In this document: positions 1 to 7,120 of the stretch, one piece after another
Layout: each line of letters opens with the position of its first letter
How positions within the stretch are numbered: position 1 is the first letter of the stretch
Source of the DNA: Pavlovales sp. CCMP2436
Taxonomy: Eukaryota; Haptophyta; Pavlovophyceae; Pavlovales
DNA: 13,676 nt
Direction of reading: 5' to 3'
Assembly: GCA_026770615.1 (NCBI GenBank)
Contig: MU631454.1
Location: 89,576-103,251, forward strand
Program-made: the position numbers and the translations under genes
The notes under the pieces: model-generated
The model's input: the letters and a program-made list of their open reading frames with translations, nothing else
What the model was told of the DNA's origin: nothing
The model's database searches: none

Positions 1-93
1 TTTTTTTTTTTTTTTTTTTCTACTGCTCGCCGCACGCTCTTAGCCTCGCTTACCAATCCCCGATTCTCTAACCCTTGAACCACAATTGGACAG
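1..93. other. Window edge: poly-T and presumed intron end
   Basis: The window opens with 19 T. It then runs through a pyrimidine-containing stretch with a branch-like CTCTAAC near 65-71 and ends in an ACAG acceptor at 90-93. This fits the 3' end of an intron of the gene that follows. The poly-T could also be a sequence-edge feature. Nothing else is visible here. Confidence 0.4.
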
Positions 94-2210
94 GCCGGGA
101 AAGCGAGCAGCAGTCTGCTTCACAGCGTTACCGGGATCCCCAAGCGCAGCAGCAGCGGCAGCCGCCGCAGCAGCAGCAGCATCTCCCCGCGTGGTACGCA
201 GCCTGCTTGCGCCCAGTCCATCAATTTTTTTTTTTTCGTTTATCATAACCTTAACGCACCCTTCAAACCCTGGTCCAAATAGGGATGCCTTCGGCGACGA
301 CGCGGCAGAGCCTGCGTCACACGATGGCGGCCTGGGTGGCGGGCTGGGCGGCACTGCGGACCTCCTCGGCATGCAAAATACCTTTCATCAGAATTCCCAT
401 CACGAAAATTCTATGCCTGGGAATACCATCTACGACATGCCGAGCGGCCTCATGGGCACGGGCTCGCTGCAGCGGATGGGGTTGGTCGCATTCGGGAGTT
501 CAGGTGAATAAAATCATAAGAAAAAAACTGAAAACAATGAATGTATTTTTGAATGAATGAATGAGTATATCGGACGCATCCGGGAGTTCAGGTAAATAAA
601 AAAGGAATGAATCATGAACAGTAATATCGGACGGCGAGACTGGGAGTTCAGGTAAATAAAATAATAATAAAAATTAATAATGAAAATGAATGAATGAATG
701 AATAAGTAGCAATATCGGACGGCGAGTCTGGGAGCTCAGGTAAAAATCATAATAATAAGTAATGAGTATTAAAACATGATGAATAGTAACATCGGAAGGC
801 AAGACCGGGAGTTCAGGTGAAAAATAAGATGTGAACTAAATAAAAATAAGTAACGAATAGTAATACAGGACGGCGAGTCCGGGAGGGAGTCCGGGAGGGA
901 GTCCGGGAGGGAGTACGGGACCGGCAGTTCCGGTAAAAAAACTGCTGGAGCTAGGTCTCGGTTGCTACCGAACTTAAAAACCGTACTGGTTAAGAAACAG
1001 TTAACAGTCTAAAGTACTTATCGCTTTTGTGAATCCTTCGCCGGCAAGGGATTCACCAAGAAAGAGTCCTGGCCCCAGGAGTAACCTTTCTTAAAAAAGA
1101 ACTGACGGAACTATTGGTACACATGTATTAATGGCTAATGACTATCTGTATCTATATTCTAATATAATTTAATCAAATACAATGTGTAATACAATAAATC
1201 AACCAGGCCTCGTCGCACACCTGAATAATCATAATCATAGTCATACTCATAATCATAATCATAATAATGCCACCTGATAGTATTATAATCTTATAATAGG
1301 CCTAGTCACCGACCCCATGCACATCCTGCCGCTCTCCTCCCCCGTGCGAGGGGGCCAGCTGGTGAGCGATGCGTGGGGCGGGGGCTCCGTCGGCGAGCGC
1401 GGCGGGGAGGGGGGGTTCGCGGCCTTTGGGTTGTCTGCTGGCGCGGCGCTGTCGTCTGCGGGTAAATTTGACACCATCATAACTAATGTTACAAGCATAT
1501 TTTTATTGTTATACCCCATCATCTATATACAAAAGCATATGTATATTACGCTCGCTTTCGGGGCTAGCTTTGCGGCATCGGTGCCGACGCAGGGGTGCGG
1601 GACTGACGGTGAGTGTGTACATATCTAGAAATTATTATTAGCGGCTCAGCATGGTTCAACAGGTGGTGTTCACTCACTGACTTGGTCGACGTCAGACATT
1701 AGACACATCTAGAAATACGTCCGTCCCCAATTATCTAGAAGTACGTCCGTCCCCCTGACAGGTCTCCACCGGCCCCAAGCGTTGAGAAACACTCGGATCA
1801 AGGGACCTTTGCAGAGCACACGGATACCGTCCCGTGCAATTTCTCTTACTAAGTTCATCCGAATCCCAACCTCTGCCCTAGCCGCAATCCTAGCCCTAGC
1901 CCCCACCCTACCCCTCATCTCCGAATCCGAATATCATATCCTAACAGATGCGCGGGGGATGGCGACATTTGCGTCGACGCCGGTTTTGCAGCCCCCCCCT
2001 CGGCACGTGCTGTCGCCAAGCACAGGGGGGCTGAGCGCCGACCTCCTTGGCCTTTCCAACGCCGCGCTGCCGGCTTCGTTTGGTGATCTAAATATCGGAA
2101 GCCAGCTCGAGGCTGTCCGCCCTCTGTCTCGAGACGAGGGGTACGACGCGTTCCAGTCTGCGCCGCAGCCACCGCACGTCAGCTCAACAGAGTTTGGCAA
2201 CTTGATTTGA
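94..2210 (+). CDS. 3' part of a spliced gene: Gln/Gly/Ser-rich protein with DAF and DLLG motifs (possible trafficking adaptor)
   Basis: The exons I support are 94-190 (Gln-rich, QQQRQPPQQQQ), 283-503, microexons 622-651, 710-739, 787-816 and 861-932, then 1306-1461 continuing in frame to 1608, and 1948-2210, which ends in TGA. Phases agree at 190/283 (phase 2), 503/622, across the microexons, 932/1306 and 1608/1948 (all phase 1). The protein is low-complexity, with DAFGDD, ADLLGM, SADLLGL, YDAFQ and the C-terminus FGNLI. Repeated DLLG and DAF motifs in a Q/G/S-rich tail are typical of clathrin and vesicle adaptors such as epsins and Arf-GAP tails, but no folded domain lies in the window, so the function is inferred weakly. 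Between 1462 and 1608 the frame stays open through AT-rich sequence. The GTAAAT at 1462 looks like a donor, but no AG acceptor sits in the required phase, so that join is unresolved. The N-terminus lies upstream of the window. Confidence 0.6.
566..932 (+). repeat. Tandem microexon array (phase-1 symmetric, about 30 nt each)
   Basis: Five GC-rich copies of one unit lie in AT-rich spacers, and all resemble the end of exon 283-503. Copies at 622-651, 710-739 and 787-816 are each exactly 30 nt. They are preceded by AG (CAG, TAG, TAG) and followed by GTAAAT, GTAAAA and GTGAAA. Read in phase 1 they encode VISDGETGSS, AISDGESGSS and VTSEGKTGSS. The copy at 861-932 is 72 nt because a 12-bp GAGTCCGGGAGG unit is expanded; it is still phase-symmetric and open. 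The first copy, 566-591, lacks one base at its start, has 26 nt and would shift the frame, so it is probably dead or skipped. The implied introns are only 44-58 nt, plus a 118-nt first intron if copy 1 is skipped. Inclusion of one, several or no copies keeps the downstream frame. Confidence 0.75.
957..1092 (+). other. Run of small hairpins in the intron after the microexon array
   Basis: Successive inverted repeats are visible. TCGGT/ACCGA (958-971) has a TGCT loop. AACC/GGTT spans 979-991. GTTAA/TTAAC spans 989-1005 and overlaps the previous one. GTGAATCC/GGATTCAC spans 1029-1056 and can extend with one bulge. AAGAAAG/CTTTCTT spans 1058-1092 and contains a nested TCCTGG/CCAGGA. The block lies in intron 933-1305. 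It does not match a tRNA or a spliceosomal snRNA that I recognise. It may be pre-mRNA structure or an intronic RNA. Confidence 0.45.
1222..1270. repeat. Degenerate AATCAT microsatellite
   Basis: Repeated ATAATC/ATCATA units with point changes lie in the AT-rich intron before the acceptor at 1299 or 1305. Both of those AGs are in frame, so the exon could start at 1300 or 1306. Confidence 0.7.
1641..1701 (+). repeat. Dispersed repeat, copy 1 (inverse copy at 6922-6983)
   Basis: A stretch of about 60 bp (GCGGCTCAGCATGGTTC, then a GTTCACTCACTGACTTGG core) recurs as a near-identical reverse complement at 6922-6983. It lies in the last intron (1609-1947) of the upstream gene. Confidence 0.75.
1705..1840 (+). 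repeat. Dispersed fold-back-family repeat, copy 1
   Basis: The core runs from CTAGAAGTACGTCCGTCCCC through GAGAAACACTCGGATCA to GCACACGGATACCG. It is related to the arms at 6007-6145 (reverse) and 6240-6373 and to the copy at 6556-6701. Its first 22-26 bp are doubled (1709-1731 and 1732-1755). It is inserted in the intron 1609-1947. Confidence 0.75.
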
Positions 2211-2740
2211 TCCGAACTTATATCGCGCTGAAACCACGCTTTAAACCTATTATGATTGCTGTCCTCGCCAAACTTAAAAGCCCAACTTAAATGTGTGGCA
2301 GTGTAGACGGTAGTGCCGCTCCGACCGAGCAGCGCGCATCCAACTTAGCAAGATTTATTAATTCCAACGTGATACATATAGCCGACTTAGGCACGCAGCA
2401 GGCAATGGGCGACGCAGCGCTCAGACCAGCACAACATTCAGAACAGTCAAACGCCAGCTTGAAATTATATCAGCTTGAAACCCTATCAGTAATATATAGC
2501 GAACCGCTGCATGCTGATATAAGCCGCTTATACGATGATCAAAGTTGAAGTTCTCTAGAAATGAGCAAAGCACCTAGACGGATTATTAGTAAAGATAACC
2601 AGCAGCGTTGTCAGCGGTCCGCTTGCCAGCCGGACTCCAGAAAACAGCCATATTTTAGCGTGTTCGTTACAGTTGTATGCGGCAATTGAACCCACCCGAT
2701 CGACAAGCAACCCACTGTCACTTACCTGCATTTCCAATAT
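2211..2740. other. Intergenic stretch, no gene seen
   Basis: This is sequence downstream of the TGA at 2208-2210. No canonical AATAAA lies just after the stop. Apart from the dispersed repeat at 2381-2498, I see no coding signal; short open frames here have repeat-derived or mixed composition. Confidence 0.5.
2381..2498 (+). repeat. Dispersed repeat family B, copy 1
   Basis: The core is GCACGCAGCAGGCAATGGGC, then a CAGCACAACATTCAGAACAGTC section and ACGCCAGCTTGAA. Related copies occur at 7349-7440, 12920-12995 and, reversed, 5703-5770. The unit ends in AT-rich sequence containing CAGTAATATAT. Confidence 0.8.
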
Positions 2741-2742
2741 GT

Positions 2743-3028
2743 CGCTCCAACTTGCAGCGTTTCGAGCTAGGCCTACCCCAACGCCCCAACTTGTAGTTTA
2801 GGGCATGGGCCCAACCCGGCCAACCCACCCTTAAAAAAGTTGCGAAAGGTAGCTGATTGACAACAGGTCCTCGCGACGTCCGGTTCTGCAACTACCTAAA
2901 CCAGGGTCACCGCTCCAAATGATGAATCCCTCCTGATGAGTATTCCAAGCGATTATCGCAACTACGGCAACGGTGCCGCTCCAACTTGCATTGCTTTAAA
3001 TCTAGGCCCAACGCCTCAACTTGCAGCC
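2743..3028. repeat. Imperfect direct repeats upstream of the metalloprotease
   Basis: CGCTCCAACTTGCAGCG...CTAGGCCTACCCCAACGCCCCAACTTG at 2743-2795 recurs as CCGCTCCAACTTGCATTG...CTAGGCCCAACGCCTCAACTTG at 2976-3023. A shorter GACCTAGGCCCACGCC piece lies at 3058-3073. Their position 170-450 bp before the next start codon makes them candidate upstream regulatory sequence, but they could be decayed repeats. Confidence 0.5.
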
Positions 3029-3094
3029 ATTATGCTCAACGGTGCCAGGTCTAGTTTAGACCTAGGCCCACGCCGCCGAACTAGCCCAACCCGC

Positions 3095-3104
3095 CCATAA
3101 ATAC
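3095..3104 (+). promoter_or_regulatory. TATA-like element of the metalloprotease gene
   Basis: CCCATAAATA lies about 95-104 bp upstream of the ATG at 3199. It is followed by a stop-interrupted, CA-rich leader (ACACCGCC, CAACACCACC) that looks like a 5' untranslated region. The placement suits a core promoter, but no other core motif is evident. Confidence 0.4.
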
Positions 3105-3198
3105 AACCCGTCTGTGAATAGATGACGAACTGGGAAACTGGCTTCAACGCCGCCAAACCAGCTGCAACAACACCGCCAGCCCAACACCACCACTCGCG

Positions 3199-5334
3199 AT
3201 GAGCTCGCGGCGCAGCGCGGCGTGCCTGCTACTGTGCCTGCTACTGGCCACGCAGCTCTCAAGCGTCGGCGCGTTCGCCGTGATGACCAACCACGCTCGC
3301 CTCGGCCTAGGCGCCGCCTGGCGCTGGCCGAGTCCCGCCGACAAGGGGCTCGGCGGCGGTCTCTTCTACGCTGTCGAGGAGACGTTCTGCGACTCGCTGC
3401 TCCTCACCTTCTCCGACGACCTGCTGCCCGACGCGCGCGTGCTTGTCACGTGCGCACACCTCAAGGGCGCGATTGCGAGCGCGTTCGCGACGTGGGGGCA
3501 GAACCACAAGGATATTCACTTCGTCGACGCCGGCAGCGAGCGCTGCGTGCCTTCCGCCGCCGAGGGAGTGGTCGGCAACGAGTCCATGCACGACGTGGCG
3601 GCAGCTCGCGGCTGCATTGAGCCCGACATCGTTTTGCGCACCCCTCGGTTGGAGGCGGAGGTTTACGATGCCAACGGAACAGGGACCAGGGCCGCCACCA
3701 CGCGGCTGCGGGTTTCCGCGGAGAACGGTGGCGTGCGGCTCACCGACGGCAAACAGAGCGAGCAAGGGCGCCGCATCGGTGCGCGCACCCCCACATCCCT
3801 CCCCTTCCCTCCCCCCCGCGTGCGCGCGCTTTATTCTTCCCCCCTGCCCTCCTCCCTCCCGTCTCTCACTGCCATCCCCCGCACTCCCGTCATCCCTCCC
3901 CTCTCTCTCGCAGTCGACGCGCAGATCGACTTTAACATCAATATGTGCTGGTACATCGACGGCGGTTTCTGCATGGGCGTTCACCAATGGGCCCATGCAA
4001 GAATTGTGCTCGGGGTGACGTGGGCACTCGCTCTCTTGTGCGGGCTGCTGCGCGCCATGTACGTCCTGTGGCTTGCCCGGTCTCCCATATTCGCCACGTA
4101 CTCGAGCCTGCTCGCTGGGCAAGCTGCACGCTGCCGCTGCACCCACTTGACCACACTCCAATCCTCAACTCCAAAGCTGCCTTGGGCGTCGTTCGTCTTC
4201 ATGCTGTTCGTAGTCGTCTACCCACCGCTCCTCTGGTCACGTGTGTTCCTCCCGTGCTTTGAGTGCACCAGCTTCCAGGCGGCGCTCACGCACGAGATCG
4301 GCCATTCGCTTGGGCTTTCGCATCCGGACGAGCGCGCGGTCGAGGGCCTCAACCAGCGGGCAGTCGCCCTTGACGTCAAGGGCATGCGCACGGGCGGCTG
4401 TGCGTCCTCCGCCGTGCGCTACGATTTCACGGACGAGCTGCCGGCCGGCAGCATCATGAACAAGTTTGCGCAGCACGGAGACGGCTGCCTCTGGCAAGAC
4501 GACCTGGACGGACTCAACGCGCTCTATCCGCTCTGCTCGCAGATTGTGCGGCAAGGGCCGCGCTGCCTCAAGTTTGAGAGCAACACCGGCTGGCTGCGAG
4601 TTCTCATCGTCTCCCTCGTACCTCTGGCCGTCGTCCTCCTCTTATCGTTCGTGTTGTCGCTCGTGATCGCGCGCCGTCGCCGCGCGCAGTCGTTGGAATC
4701 GCAGCGACCGAGCGTCAAGAGCATTAGCTGCGAGAAGCTCCGCGCGCGGAAAGGCAGCGTCAGCAGCGTGCTGAGTGCTGCCACGTCGGCCAGCAGCGCC
4801 AGCAGCAGCCTTAGCAACAGCCGGCGCAACAGCTGCGCTCCCAGTGTCCGCGTCTCTCCCATCGCCTCGCGCACGCCGTCGGCTCCCGCTACTCCGCGGT
4901 CGGAGGCGCCGCCTTCGCCGCCCTTCTTCGAGGGGGCAAGCAGGCTGTCGCCACGCAGGGCATCACCGACCAATGCCTTCCGTGTGCCCATCTGCGTGTT
5001 GCCCGCAGCGGGTGGTGGCCAGCAGAGGCACCCACCTTCGCCCACTGGCCCCTCTGTGGAGCTTGCAGAGGTGCGGTCGTTCGCGACTCGCGTCAGAGGT
5101 GCACTGCCGCCGATACGAGGCGCACTCCCTCGCTCGGCGGCGCTGGCAGCCACGCAGCGCACGATGGGCACGAGCGCCGTGGCTGGCACCTCCGCGTGCA
5201 CGAGCGGTGCGGCCGACGCCCACCGGGACGAGCCGGGCATCGCCGCCGTCCGCGGCCAGCGTGGGGACACTGGGCCAGCGCGAGCATTCGTGGAGTCTAG
5301 CCGGCTTGCTTGGCCCTCCAGGGTTTGGGTATGA
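3199..5334 (+). CDS. Matrixin-like (M10-type) zinc metalloprotease, membrane-anchored
   Basis: The exons are 3199-3778 and 3914-5334, giving 666 residues after removal of a 135-nt intron. The start ATG is followed directly by a signal peptide (CLLLCLLLATQL, ending near VGAFA). An N-terminal region carries Cys residues and an AFATWGQNHKDIHFVD stretch like the fold of matrixins. The catalytic motif HEIGHSLGLSHPDE has His about 320, 324 and 330 and Glu about 321. SIM near 373-375 is the Met-turn. Two hydrophobic segments (about 226-248 and 287-303) sit just before the catalytic helix. A strong C-terminal membrane helix (about 420-447) ends in RRRR and is followed by a 220-residue Ser/Pro/Ala-rich tail. 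By family it should hydrolyse peptide bonds of extracellular or wall proteins; in green algae, the related gametolysin degrades cell wall. The substrate here is unknown. The tail should be cytoplasmic if the last helix anchors the protein. Confidence 0.85.
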   Translation: MSSRRSAACLLLCLLLATQLSSVGAFAVMTNHARLGLGAAWRWPSPADKGLGGGLFYAVEETFCDSLLLTFSDDLLPDARVLVTCAHLKGAIASAFATWGQNHKDIHFVDAGSERCVPSAAEGVVGNESMHDVAAARGCIEPDIVLRTPRLEAEVYDANGTGTRAATTRLRVSAENGGVRLTDGKQSEQGRRIGARTPTSLPFPPPRVRALYSSPLPSSLPSLTAIPRTPVIPPLSLAVDAQIDFNINMCWYIDGGFCMGVHQWAHARIVLGVTWALALLCGLLRAMYVLWLARSPIFATYSSLLAGQAARCRCTHLTTLQSSTPKLPWASFVFMLFVVVYPPLLWSRVFLPCFECTSFQAALTHEIGHSLGLSHPDERAVEGLNQRAVALDVKGMRTGGCASSAVRYDFTDELPAGSIMNKFAQHGDGCLWQDDLDGLNALYPLCSQIVRQGPRCLKFESNTGWLRVLIVSLVPLAVVLLLSFVLSLVIARRRRAQSLESQRPSVKSISCEKLRARKGSVSSVLSAATSASSASSSLSNSRRNSCAPSVRVSPIASRTPSAPATPRSEAPPSPPFFEGASRLSPRRASPTNAFRVPICVLPAAGGGQQRHPPSPTGPSVELAEVRSFATRVRGALPPIRGALPRSAALAATQRTMGTSAVAGTSACTSGAADAHRDEPGIAAVRGQRGDTGPARAFVESSRLAWPSRVWV
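3779..3913 (+). other. In-frame intron of the metalloprotease gene
   Basis: The boundaries are ATCG|GTGCGC and CTCTCGCAG|TCGAC. The segment is 135 nt, which is a multiple of three, with no stop. It is very pyrimidine-rich (runs of CCCTCCC), and its translation is unlike the flanking domain. Removal joins phase 1 to phase 1 and gives RRIVDAQIDFNINMCW. Retention would add 45 Pro/Ser/Leu-rich residues without breaking the frame. It is GC-rich, unlike the AT-rich introns of the genes on both sides. Confidence 0.75.
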
Positions 5335-5433
5335 GTGGGAGCAATGATGTGTGCATGTAAAGAGACACTGGCCGGGAAAGAGAGCTGTCCACGTATGGTG
5401 TGCCTGCTTCCTGCTCTGTCTATAAATTGCACA

Positions 5434-5610
5434 TACAGGGGATCGCGGGCAATAAAAGAAACCGTCGTGTTAAGAAACTGAGCCTCGTTTTTTTGTCCTT
5501 CACTAGTACTTTTAACCAAAATTTAACCATTGTTTGTATGTAATTTGCTAAGAAACTCAGCCTCAGCCTCAAAACCCGCCGTTCTTATTGCCCGCGATCC
5601 CCTGTATAGT
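5434..5610. repeat. Inverted pair of repeat family D around the transcript end
   Basis: TACAGGGGATCGCGGGCAAT (5434-5453) is matched by its reverse complement at 5586-5607. AAGAAACTGAGCCTCG (5473-5488) and AAGAAACTCAGCCTCAGCC (5550-5568) are direct-repeat companions. A related + strand copy, CAGGGGGTCGCGGGCACTAAG, starts at 10140. The inverted arms could fold the 3' end of the transcript. Confidence 0.7.
5451..5456 (+). terminator. Polyadenylation signal AATAAA of the metalloprotease gene
   Basis: AATAAA lies about 117 bp after the TGA at 5332-5334. It falls inside a short repeat (ACAGGGGATCGCGGGCAATAA, 5436-5456) that recurs reversed at 5584-5606, so the repeat may supply the signal. Confidence 0.55.
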
Positions 5611-6006
5611 AACTACATAGTTATACTTCTATTATTTACTGGTAATTTTAATTATAAATAATATTTTGCTCGCACACTGCTGAGCCACGTATATATTATT
5701 CATAGGTATTCAAGCTGGCGTATTATATACTGATAGGGATTCAAGCTGGCGTCTGACTGTTCTGATTATATCTTATGATAATTACAACTTATAAAATTTC
5801 ACCTTCAAGTACGATAAGAAAAACGAGTAAACGCGGCACAGCAGTGCTCAACAGTAAGCGTTCAAGCACGGGGGCCGGAAGGAGGTGTCGTGTACTTTCG
5901 TGCTCGCGCGGTACGGTACCTCGCTTCGCCACATAAGCACAAAATACAAACAACAACCCCGACTTATCTCGCGGCTTCGTATACTCAGCTCGCCAGTTGA
6001 GAGCCG
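5611..6006. other. Intergenic, mostly AT-rich, no gene seen
   Basis: This holds a reversed family B fragment at 5703-5770, including a doubled ATTCAAGCTGGCGT separated by about 28 bp. A GC-richer stretch at 5825-5960 shows no open frame and no RNA gene that I can recognise. Confidence 0.5.
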
Positions 6007-6373
6007 TCGATTGTCGTGTGTCTGATCAGCCTCAGTGGTGGAGGCGGTATCTGTGTGCTCTGCGAGGTCTCTTGATCCAAGTGTTTCTCAACGCTTGGGT
6101 CCAGTGGAGACCTGCCAGGGGATGGACGTATTTCTAGATATTACTAGATATTTACACACACAAACAGTTCTAGCTGTAAAGTCTTGGATTTTTTTTCAAA
6201 AGTCAGCCGCTGGAGCCAGCTTTTTATGTAATTTTTTGGCGAACGTCCGTCCCCGGAAGATAGGCTCGCACTGCTGGACCCAAGCATTGAAAATCACTCA
6301 GATCCACGATTCATTTCGGGCACACGGATACCTCAACACTGCTGAGGCTAATCAGACACACGTAATCAACGAC
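6007..6373. mobile_element. Fold-back (MITE-like) element
   Basis: Imperfect inverted arms of about 135 bp face each other. The left arm begins GTCGATTGTCGTGTGTCTGA near 6007. The right arm ends with CAGACACACGTAATCAACGA near 6372. Both contain the CTTGGGTCCA / TGGACCCAAG core. About 100 bp of AT-rich sequence separates them. Single-arm relatives occur at 1705-1840 and 6556-6701. No protein is encoded, so it would be non-autonomous. I cannot identify a target-site duplication with confidence. Confidence 0.65.
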
Positions 6374-6555
6374 TAGTAACCTGTATCACACATATTGCGA
6401 TTCTTGCCCCGAGGGACATCAATACCACAATATTTGCGACTTATCTGAGCTGGCCCAGTCTATTCAAACCCTTTACGGGATTAGGCCTTAGGCGCAGAAC
6501 GTTGGACGAGTGCGGGTTTTGGCGGCCTCGCTGGCTCATGTATGTAAATAAATAT

Positions 6556-6701
6556 TTAGAAATACGTCCGTCTCCTGACAGGTCTCAACCGGACCCAAGT
6601 CATTAAGAAACACTCGGATCACTGGGACCTTAGCAGAGCATATGGATACCGTCTCCACCACTGAGGCTGATCAGACACACGACAATCGACGACTCTCGGA
6701 C
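6556..6701 (+). repeat. Single-arm copy of the fold-back family
   Basis: It begins TTAGAAATACGTCCGTCTCC and ends CAGACACACGACAATCGACG. It is very similar to the reverse complement of the left arm at 6007-6145 and to 1727-1833. Confidence 0.75.
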
Positions 6702-6748
6702 TGGCGCGCTGACCGGCCGTTGCTGCATCTCGCTCGCTCGTCTCAAAA

Positions 6749-6865
6749 TGCAGCTCGCCTGCGCACATGCCGCACCTGTAGCACATAATATTAAACAGAC
6801 AAATTGATGCAGCTCGCCTGCGCACATGCCGCACCTGTAGCACATAATATTAAACAGACAAATTG
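6749..6865. repeat. Perfect tandem duplication of about 58-59 bp
   Basis: ATGCAGCTCGCCTGCGCACA... through TTAAACAGACAAATTG occurs twice in succession with no difference that I can see. Identity suggests a recent event or assembly slippage. Confidence 0.85.
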
Positions 6866-6921
6866 CTACAAGTTCACCACCAACCTCACCTCTACCACCA
6901 CTATCCCTGCTGCCAGGACTA

Positions 6922-6983
6922 ACGTCTGACGTCGACCAAGTCAGTGAGTGAACAACACCTGTTGAACCATGCTGAGCCGCTAT
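6922..6983 (-). repeat. Dispersed repeat, inverse copy of 1641-1701
   Basis: ACGTCTGACGTCGACCAAGT...CAACACCTGTTGAACCATGC is the reverse complement of 1641-1701 with very few changes. It is followed by a TATATATATAATAA stretch. Confidence 0.75.
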
Positions 6984-6998
6984 ATATATAATAAACAG

Positions 6999-7102
6999 CC
7001 CCACTTCGGCGTAGCGCGTAGGAGCCTGCGTCGGAGCGCTAAGATCAGCCTGACTTGAACTTGAAACGTACCGCCAGCCCGAACCCCCCTACATTAATAT
7101 AT
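6999..7102 (+). repeat. Dispersed repeat family C, copy 1 (104 bp)
   Basis: The 104-bp unit from CCCCACTTCGGCGTAGCG to ATTAATATAT appears identical to 11041-11144. More diverged copies, with TTGATGATTTGTCACACC in the middle, lie at 10290-10361 and 13002-13110. ATAAACAG occurs just before it (6991-6998) and shortly after it (7109-7116). That could be a short insertion-site duplication, but the evidence is weak. Confidence 0.85.
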
Positions 7103-7120
7103 TGACTGATAAACAGTCCG

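Noticed and set aside
86..283. Reading the CAG/GCA repeat as poly-alanine in an uninterrupted exon
   Set aside because: That frame runs on through the T-rich 220-235 stretch (FFFSF). The Gln frame with an intron at 191-282 joins in phase 2 to the next exon and has a clear acceptor.
566..591. First microexon-like copy as a functional exon
   Set aside because: It is 26 nt, one base short after the AG, so inclusion would shift the frame; it is kept as a probable dead copy.
503..932. CRISPR-like array (regular repeats and spacers)
   Set aside because: The spacers are simple AT-rich sequence of uneven length, the repeats contain splice sites and are coding, and the window is eukaryotic.
3307..4161. 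Second minus-strand open frame opposite the protease N-terminal half
   Set aside because: It crosses the predicted intron, has mixed Arg/Gly/Ala composition typical of antisense GC-rich exons, and matches nothing.
4524..5519. Long open frame on the minus strand opposite the protease tail
   Set aside because: It lies antisense to a well-supported coding exon with strong GC bias at third positions, runs past the gene end into the poly-A signal region, and shows no recognisable domain.
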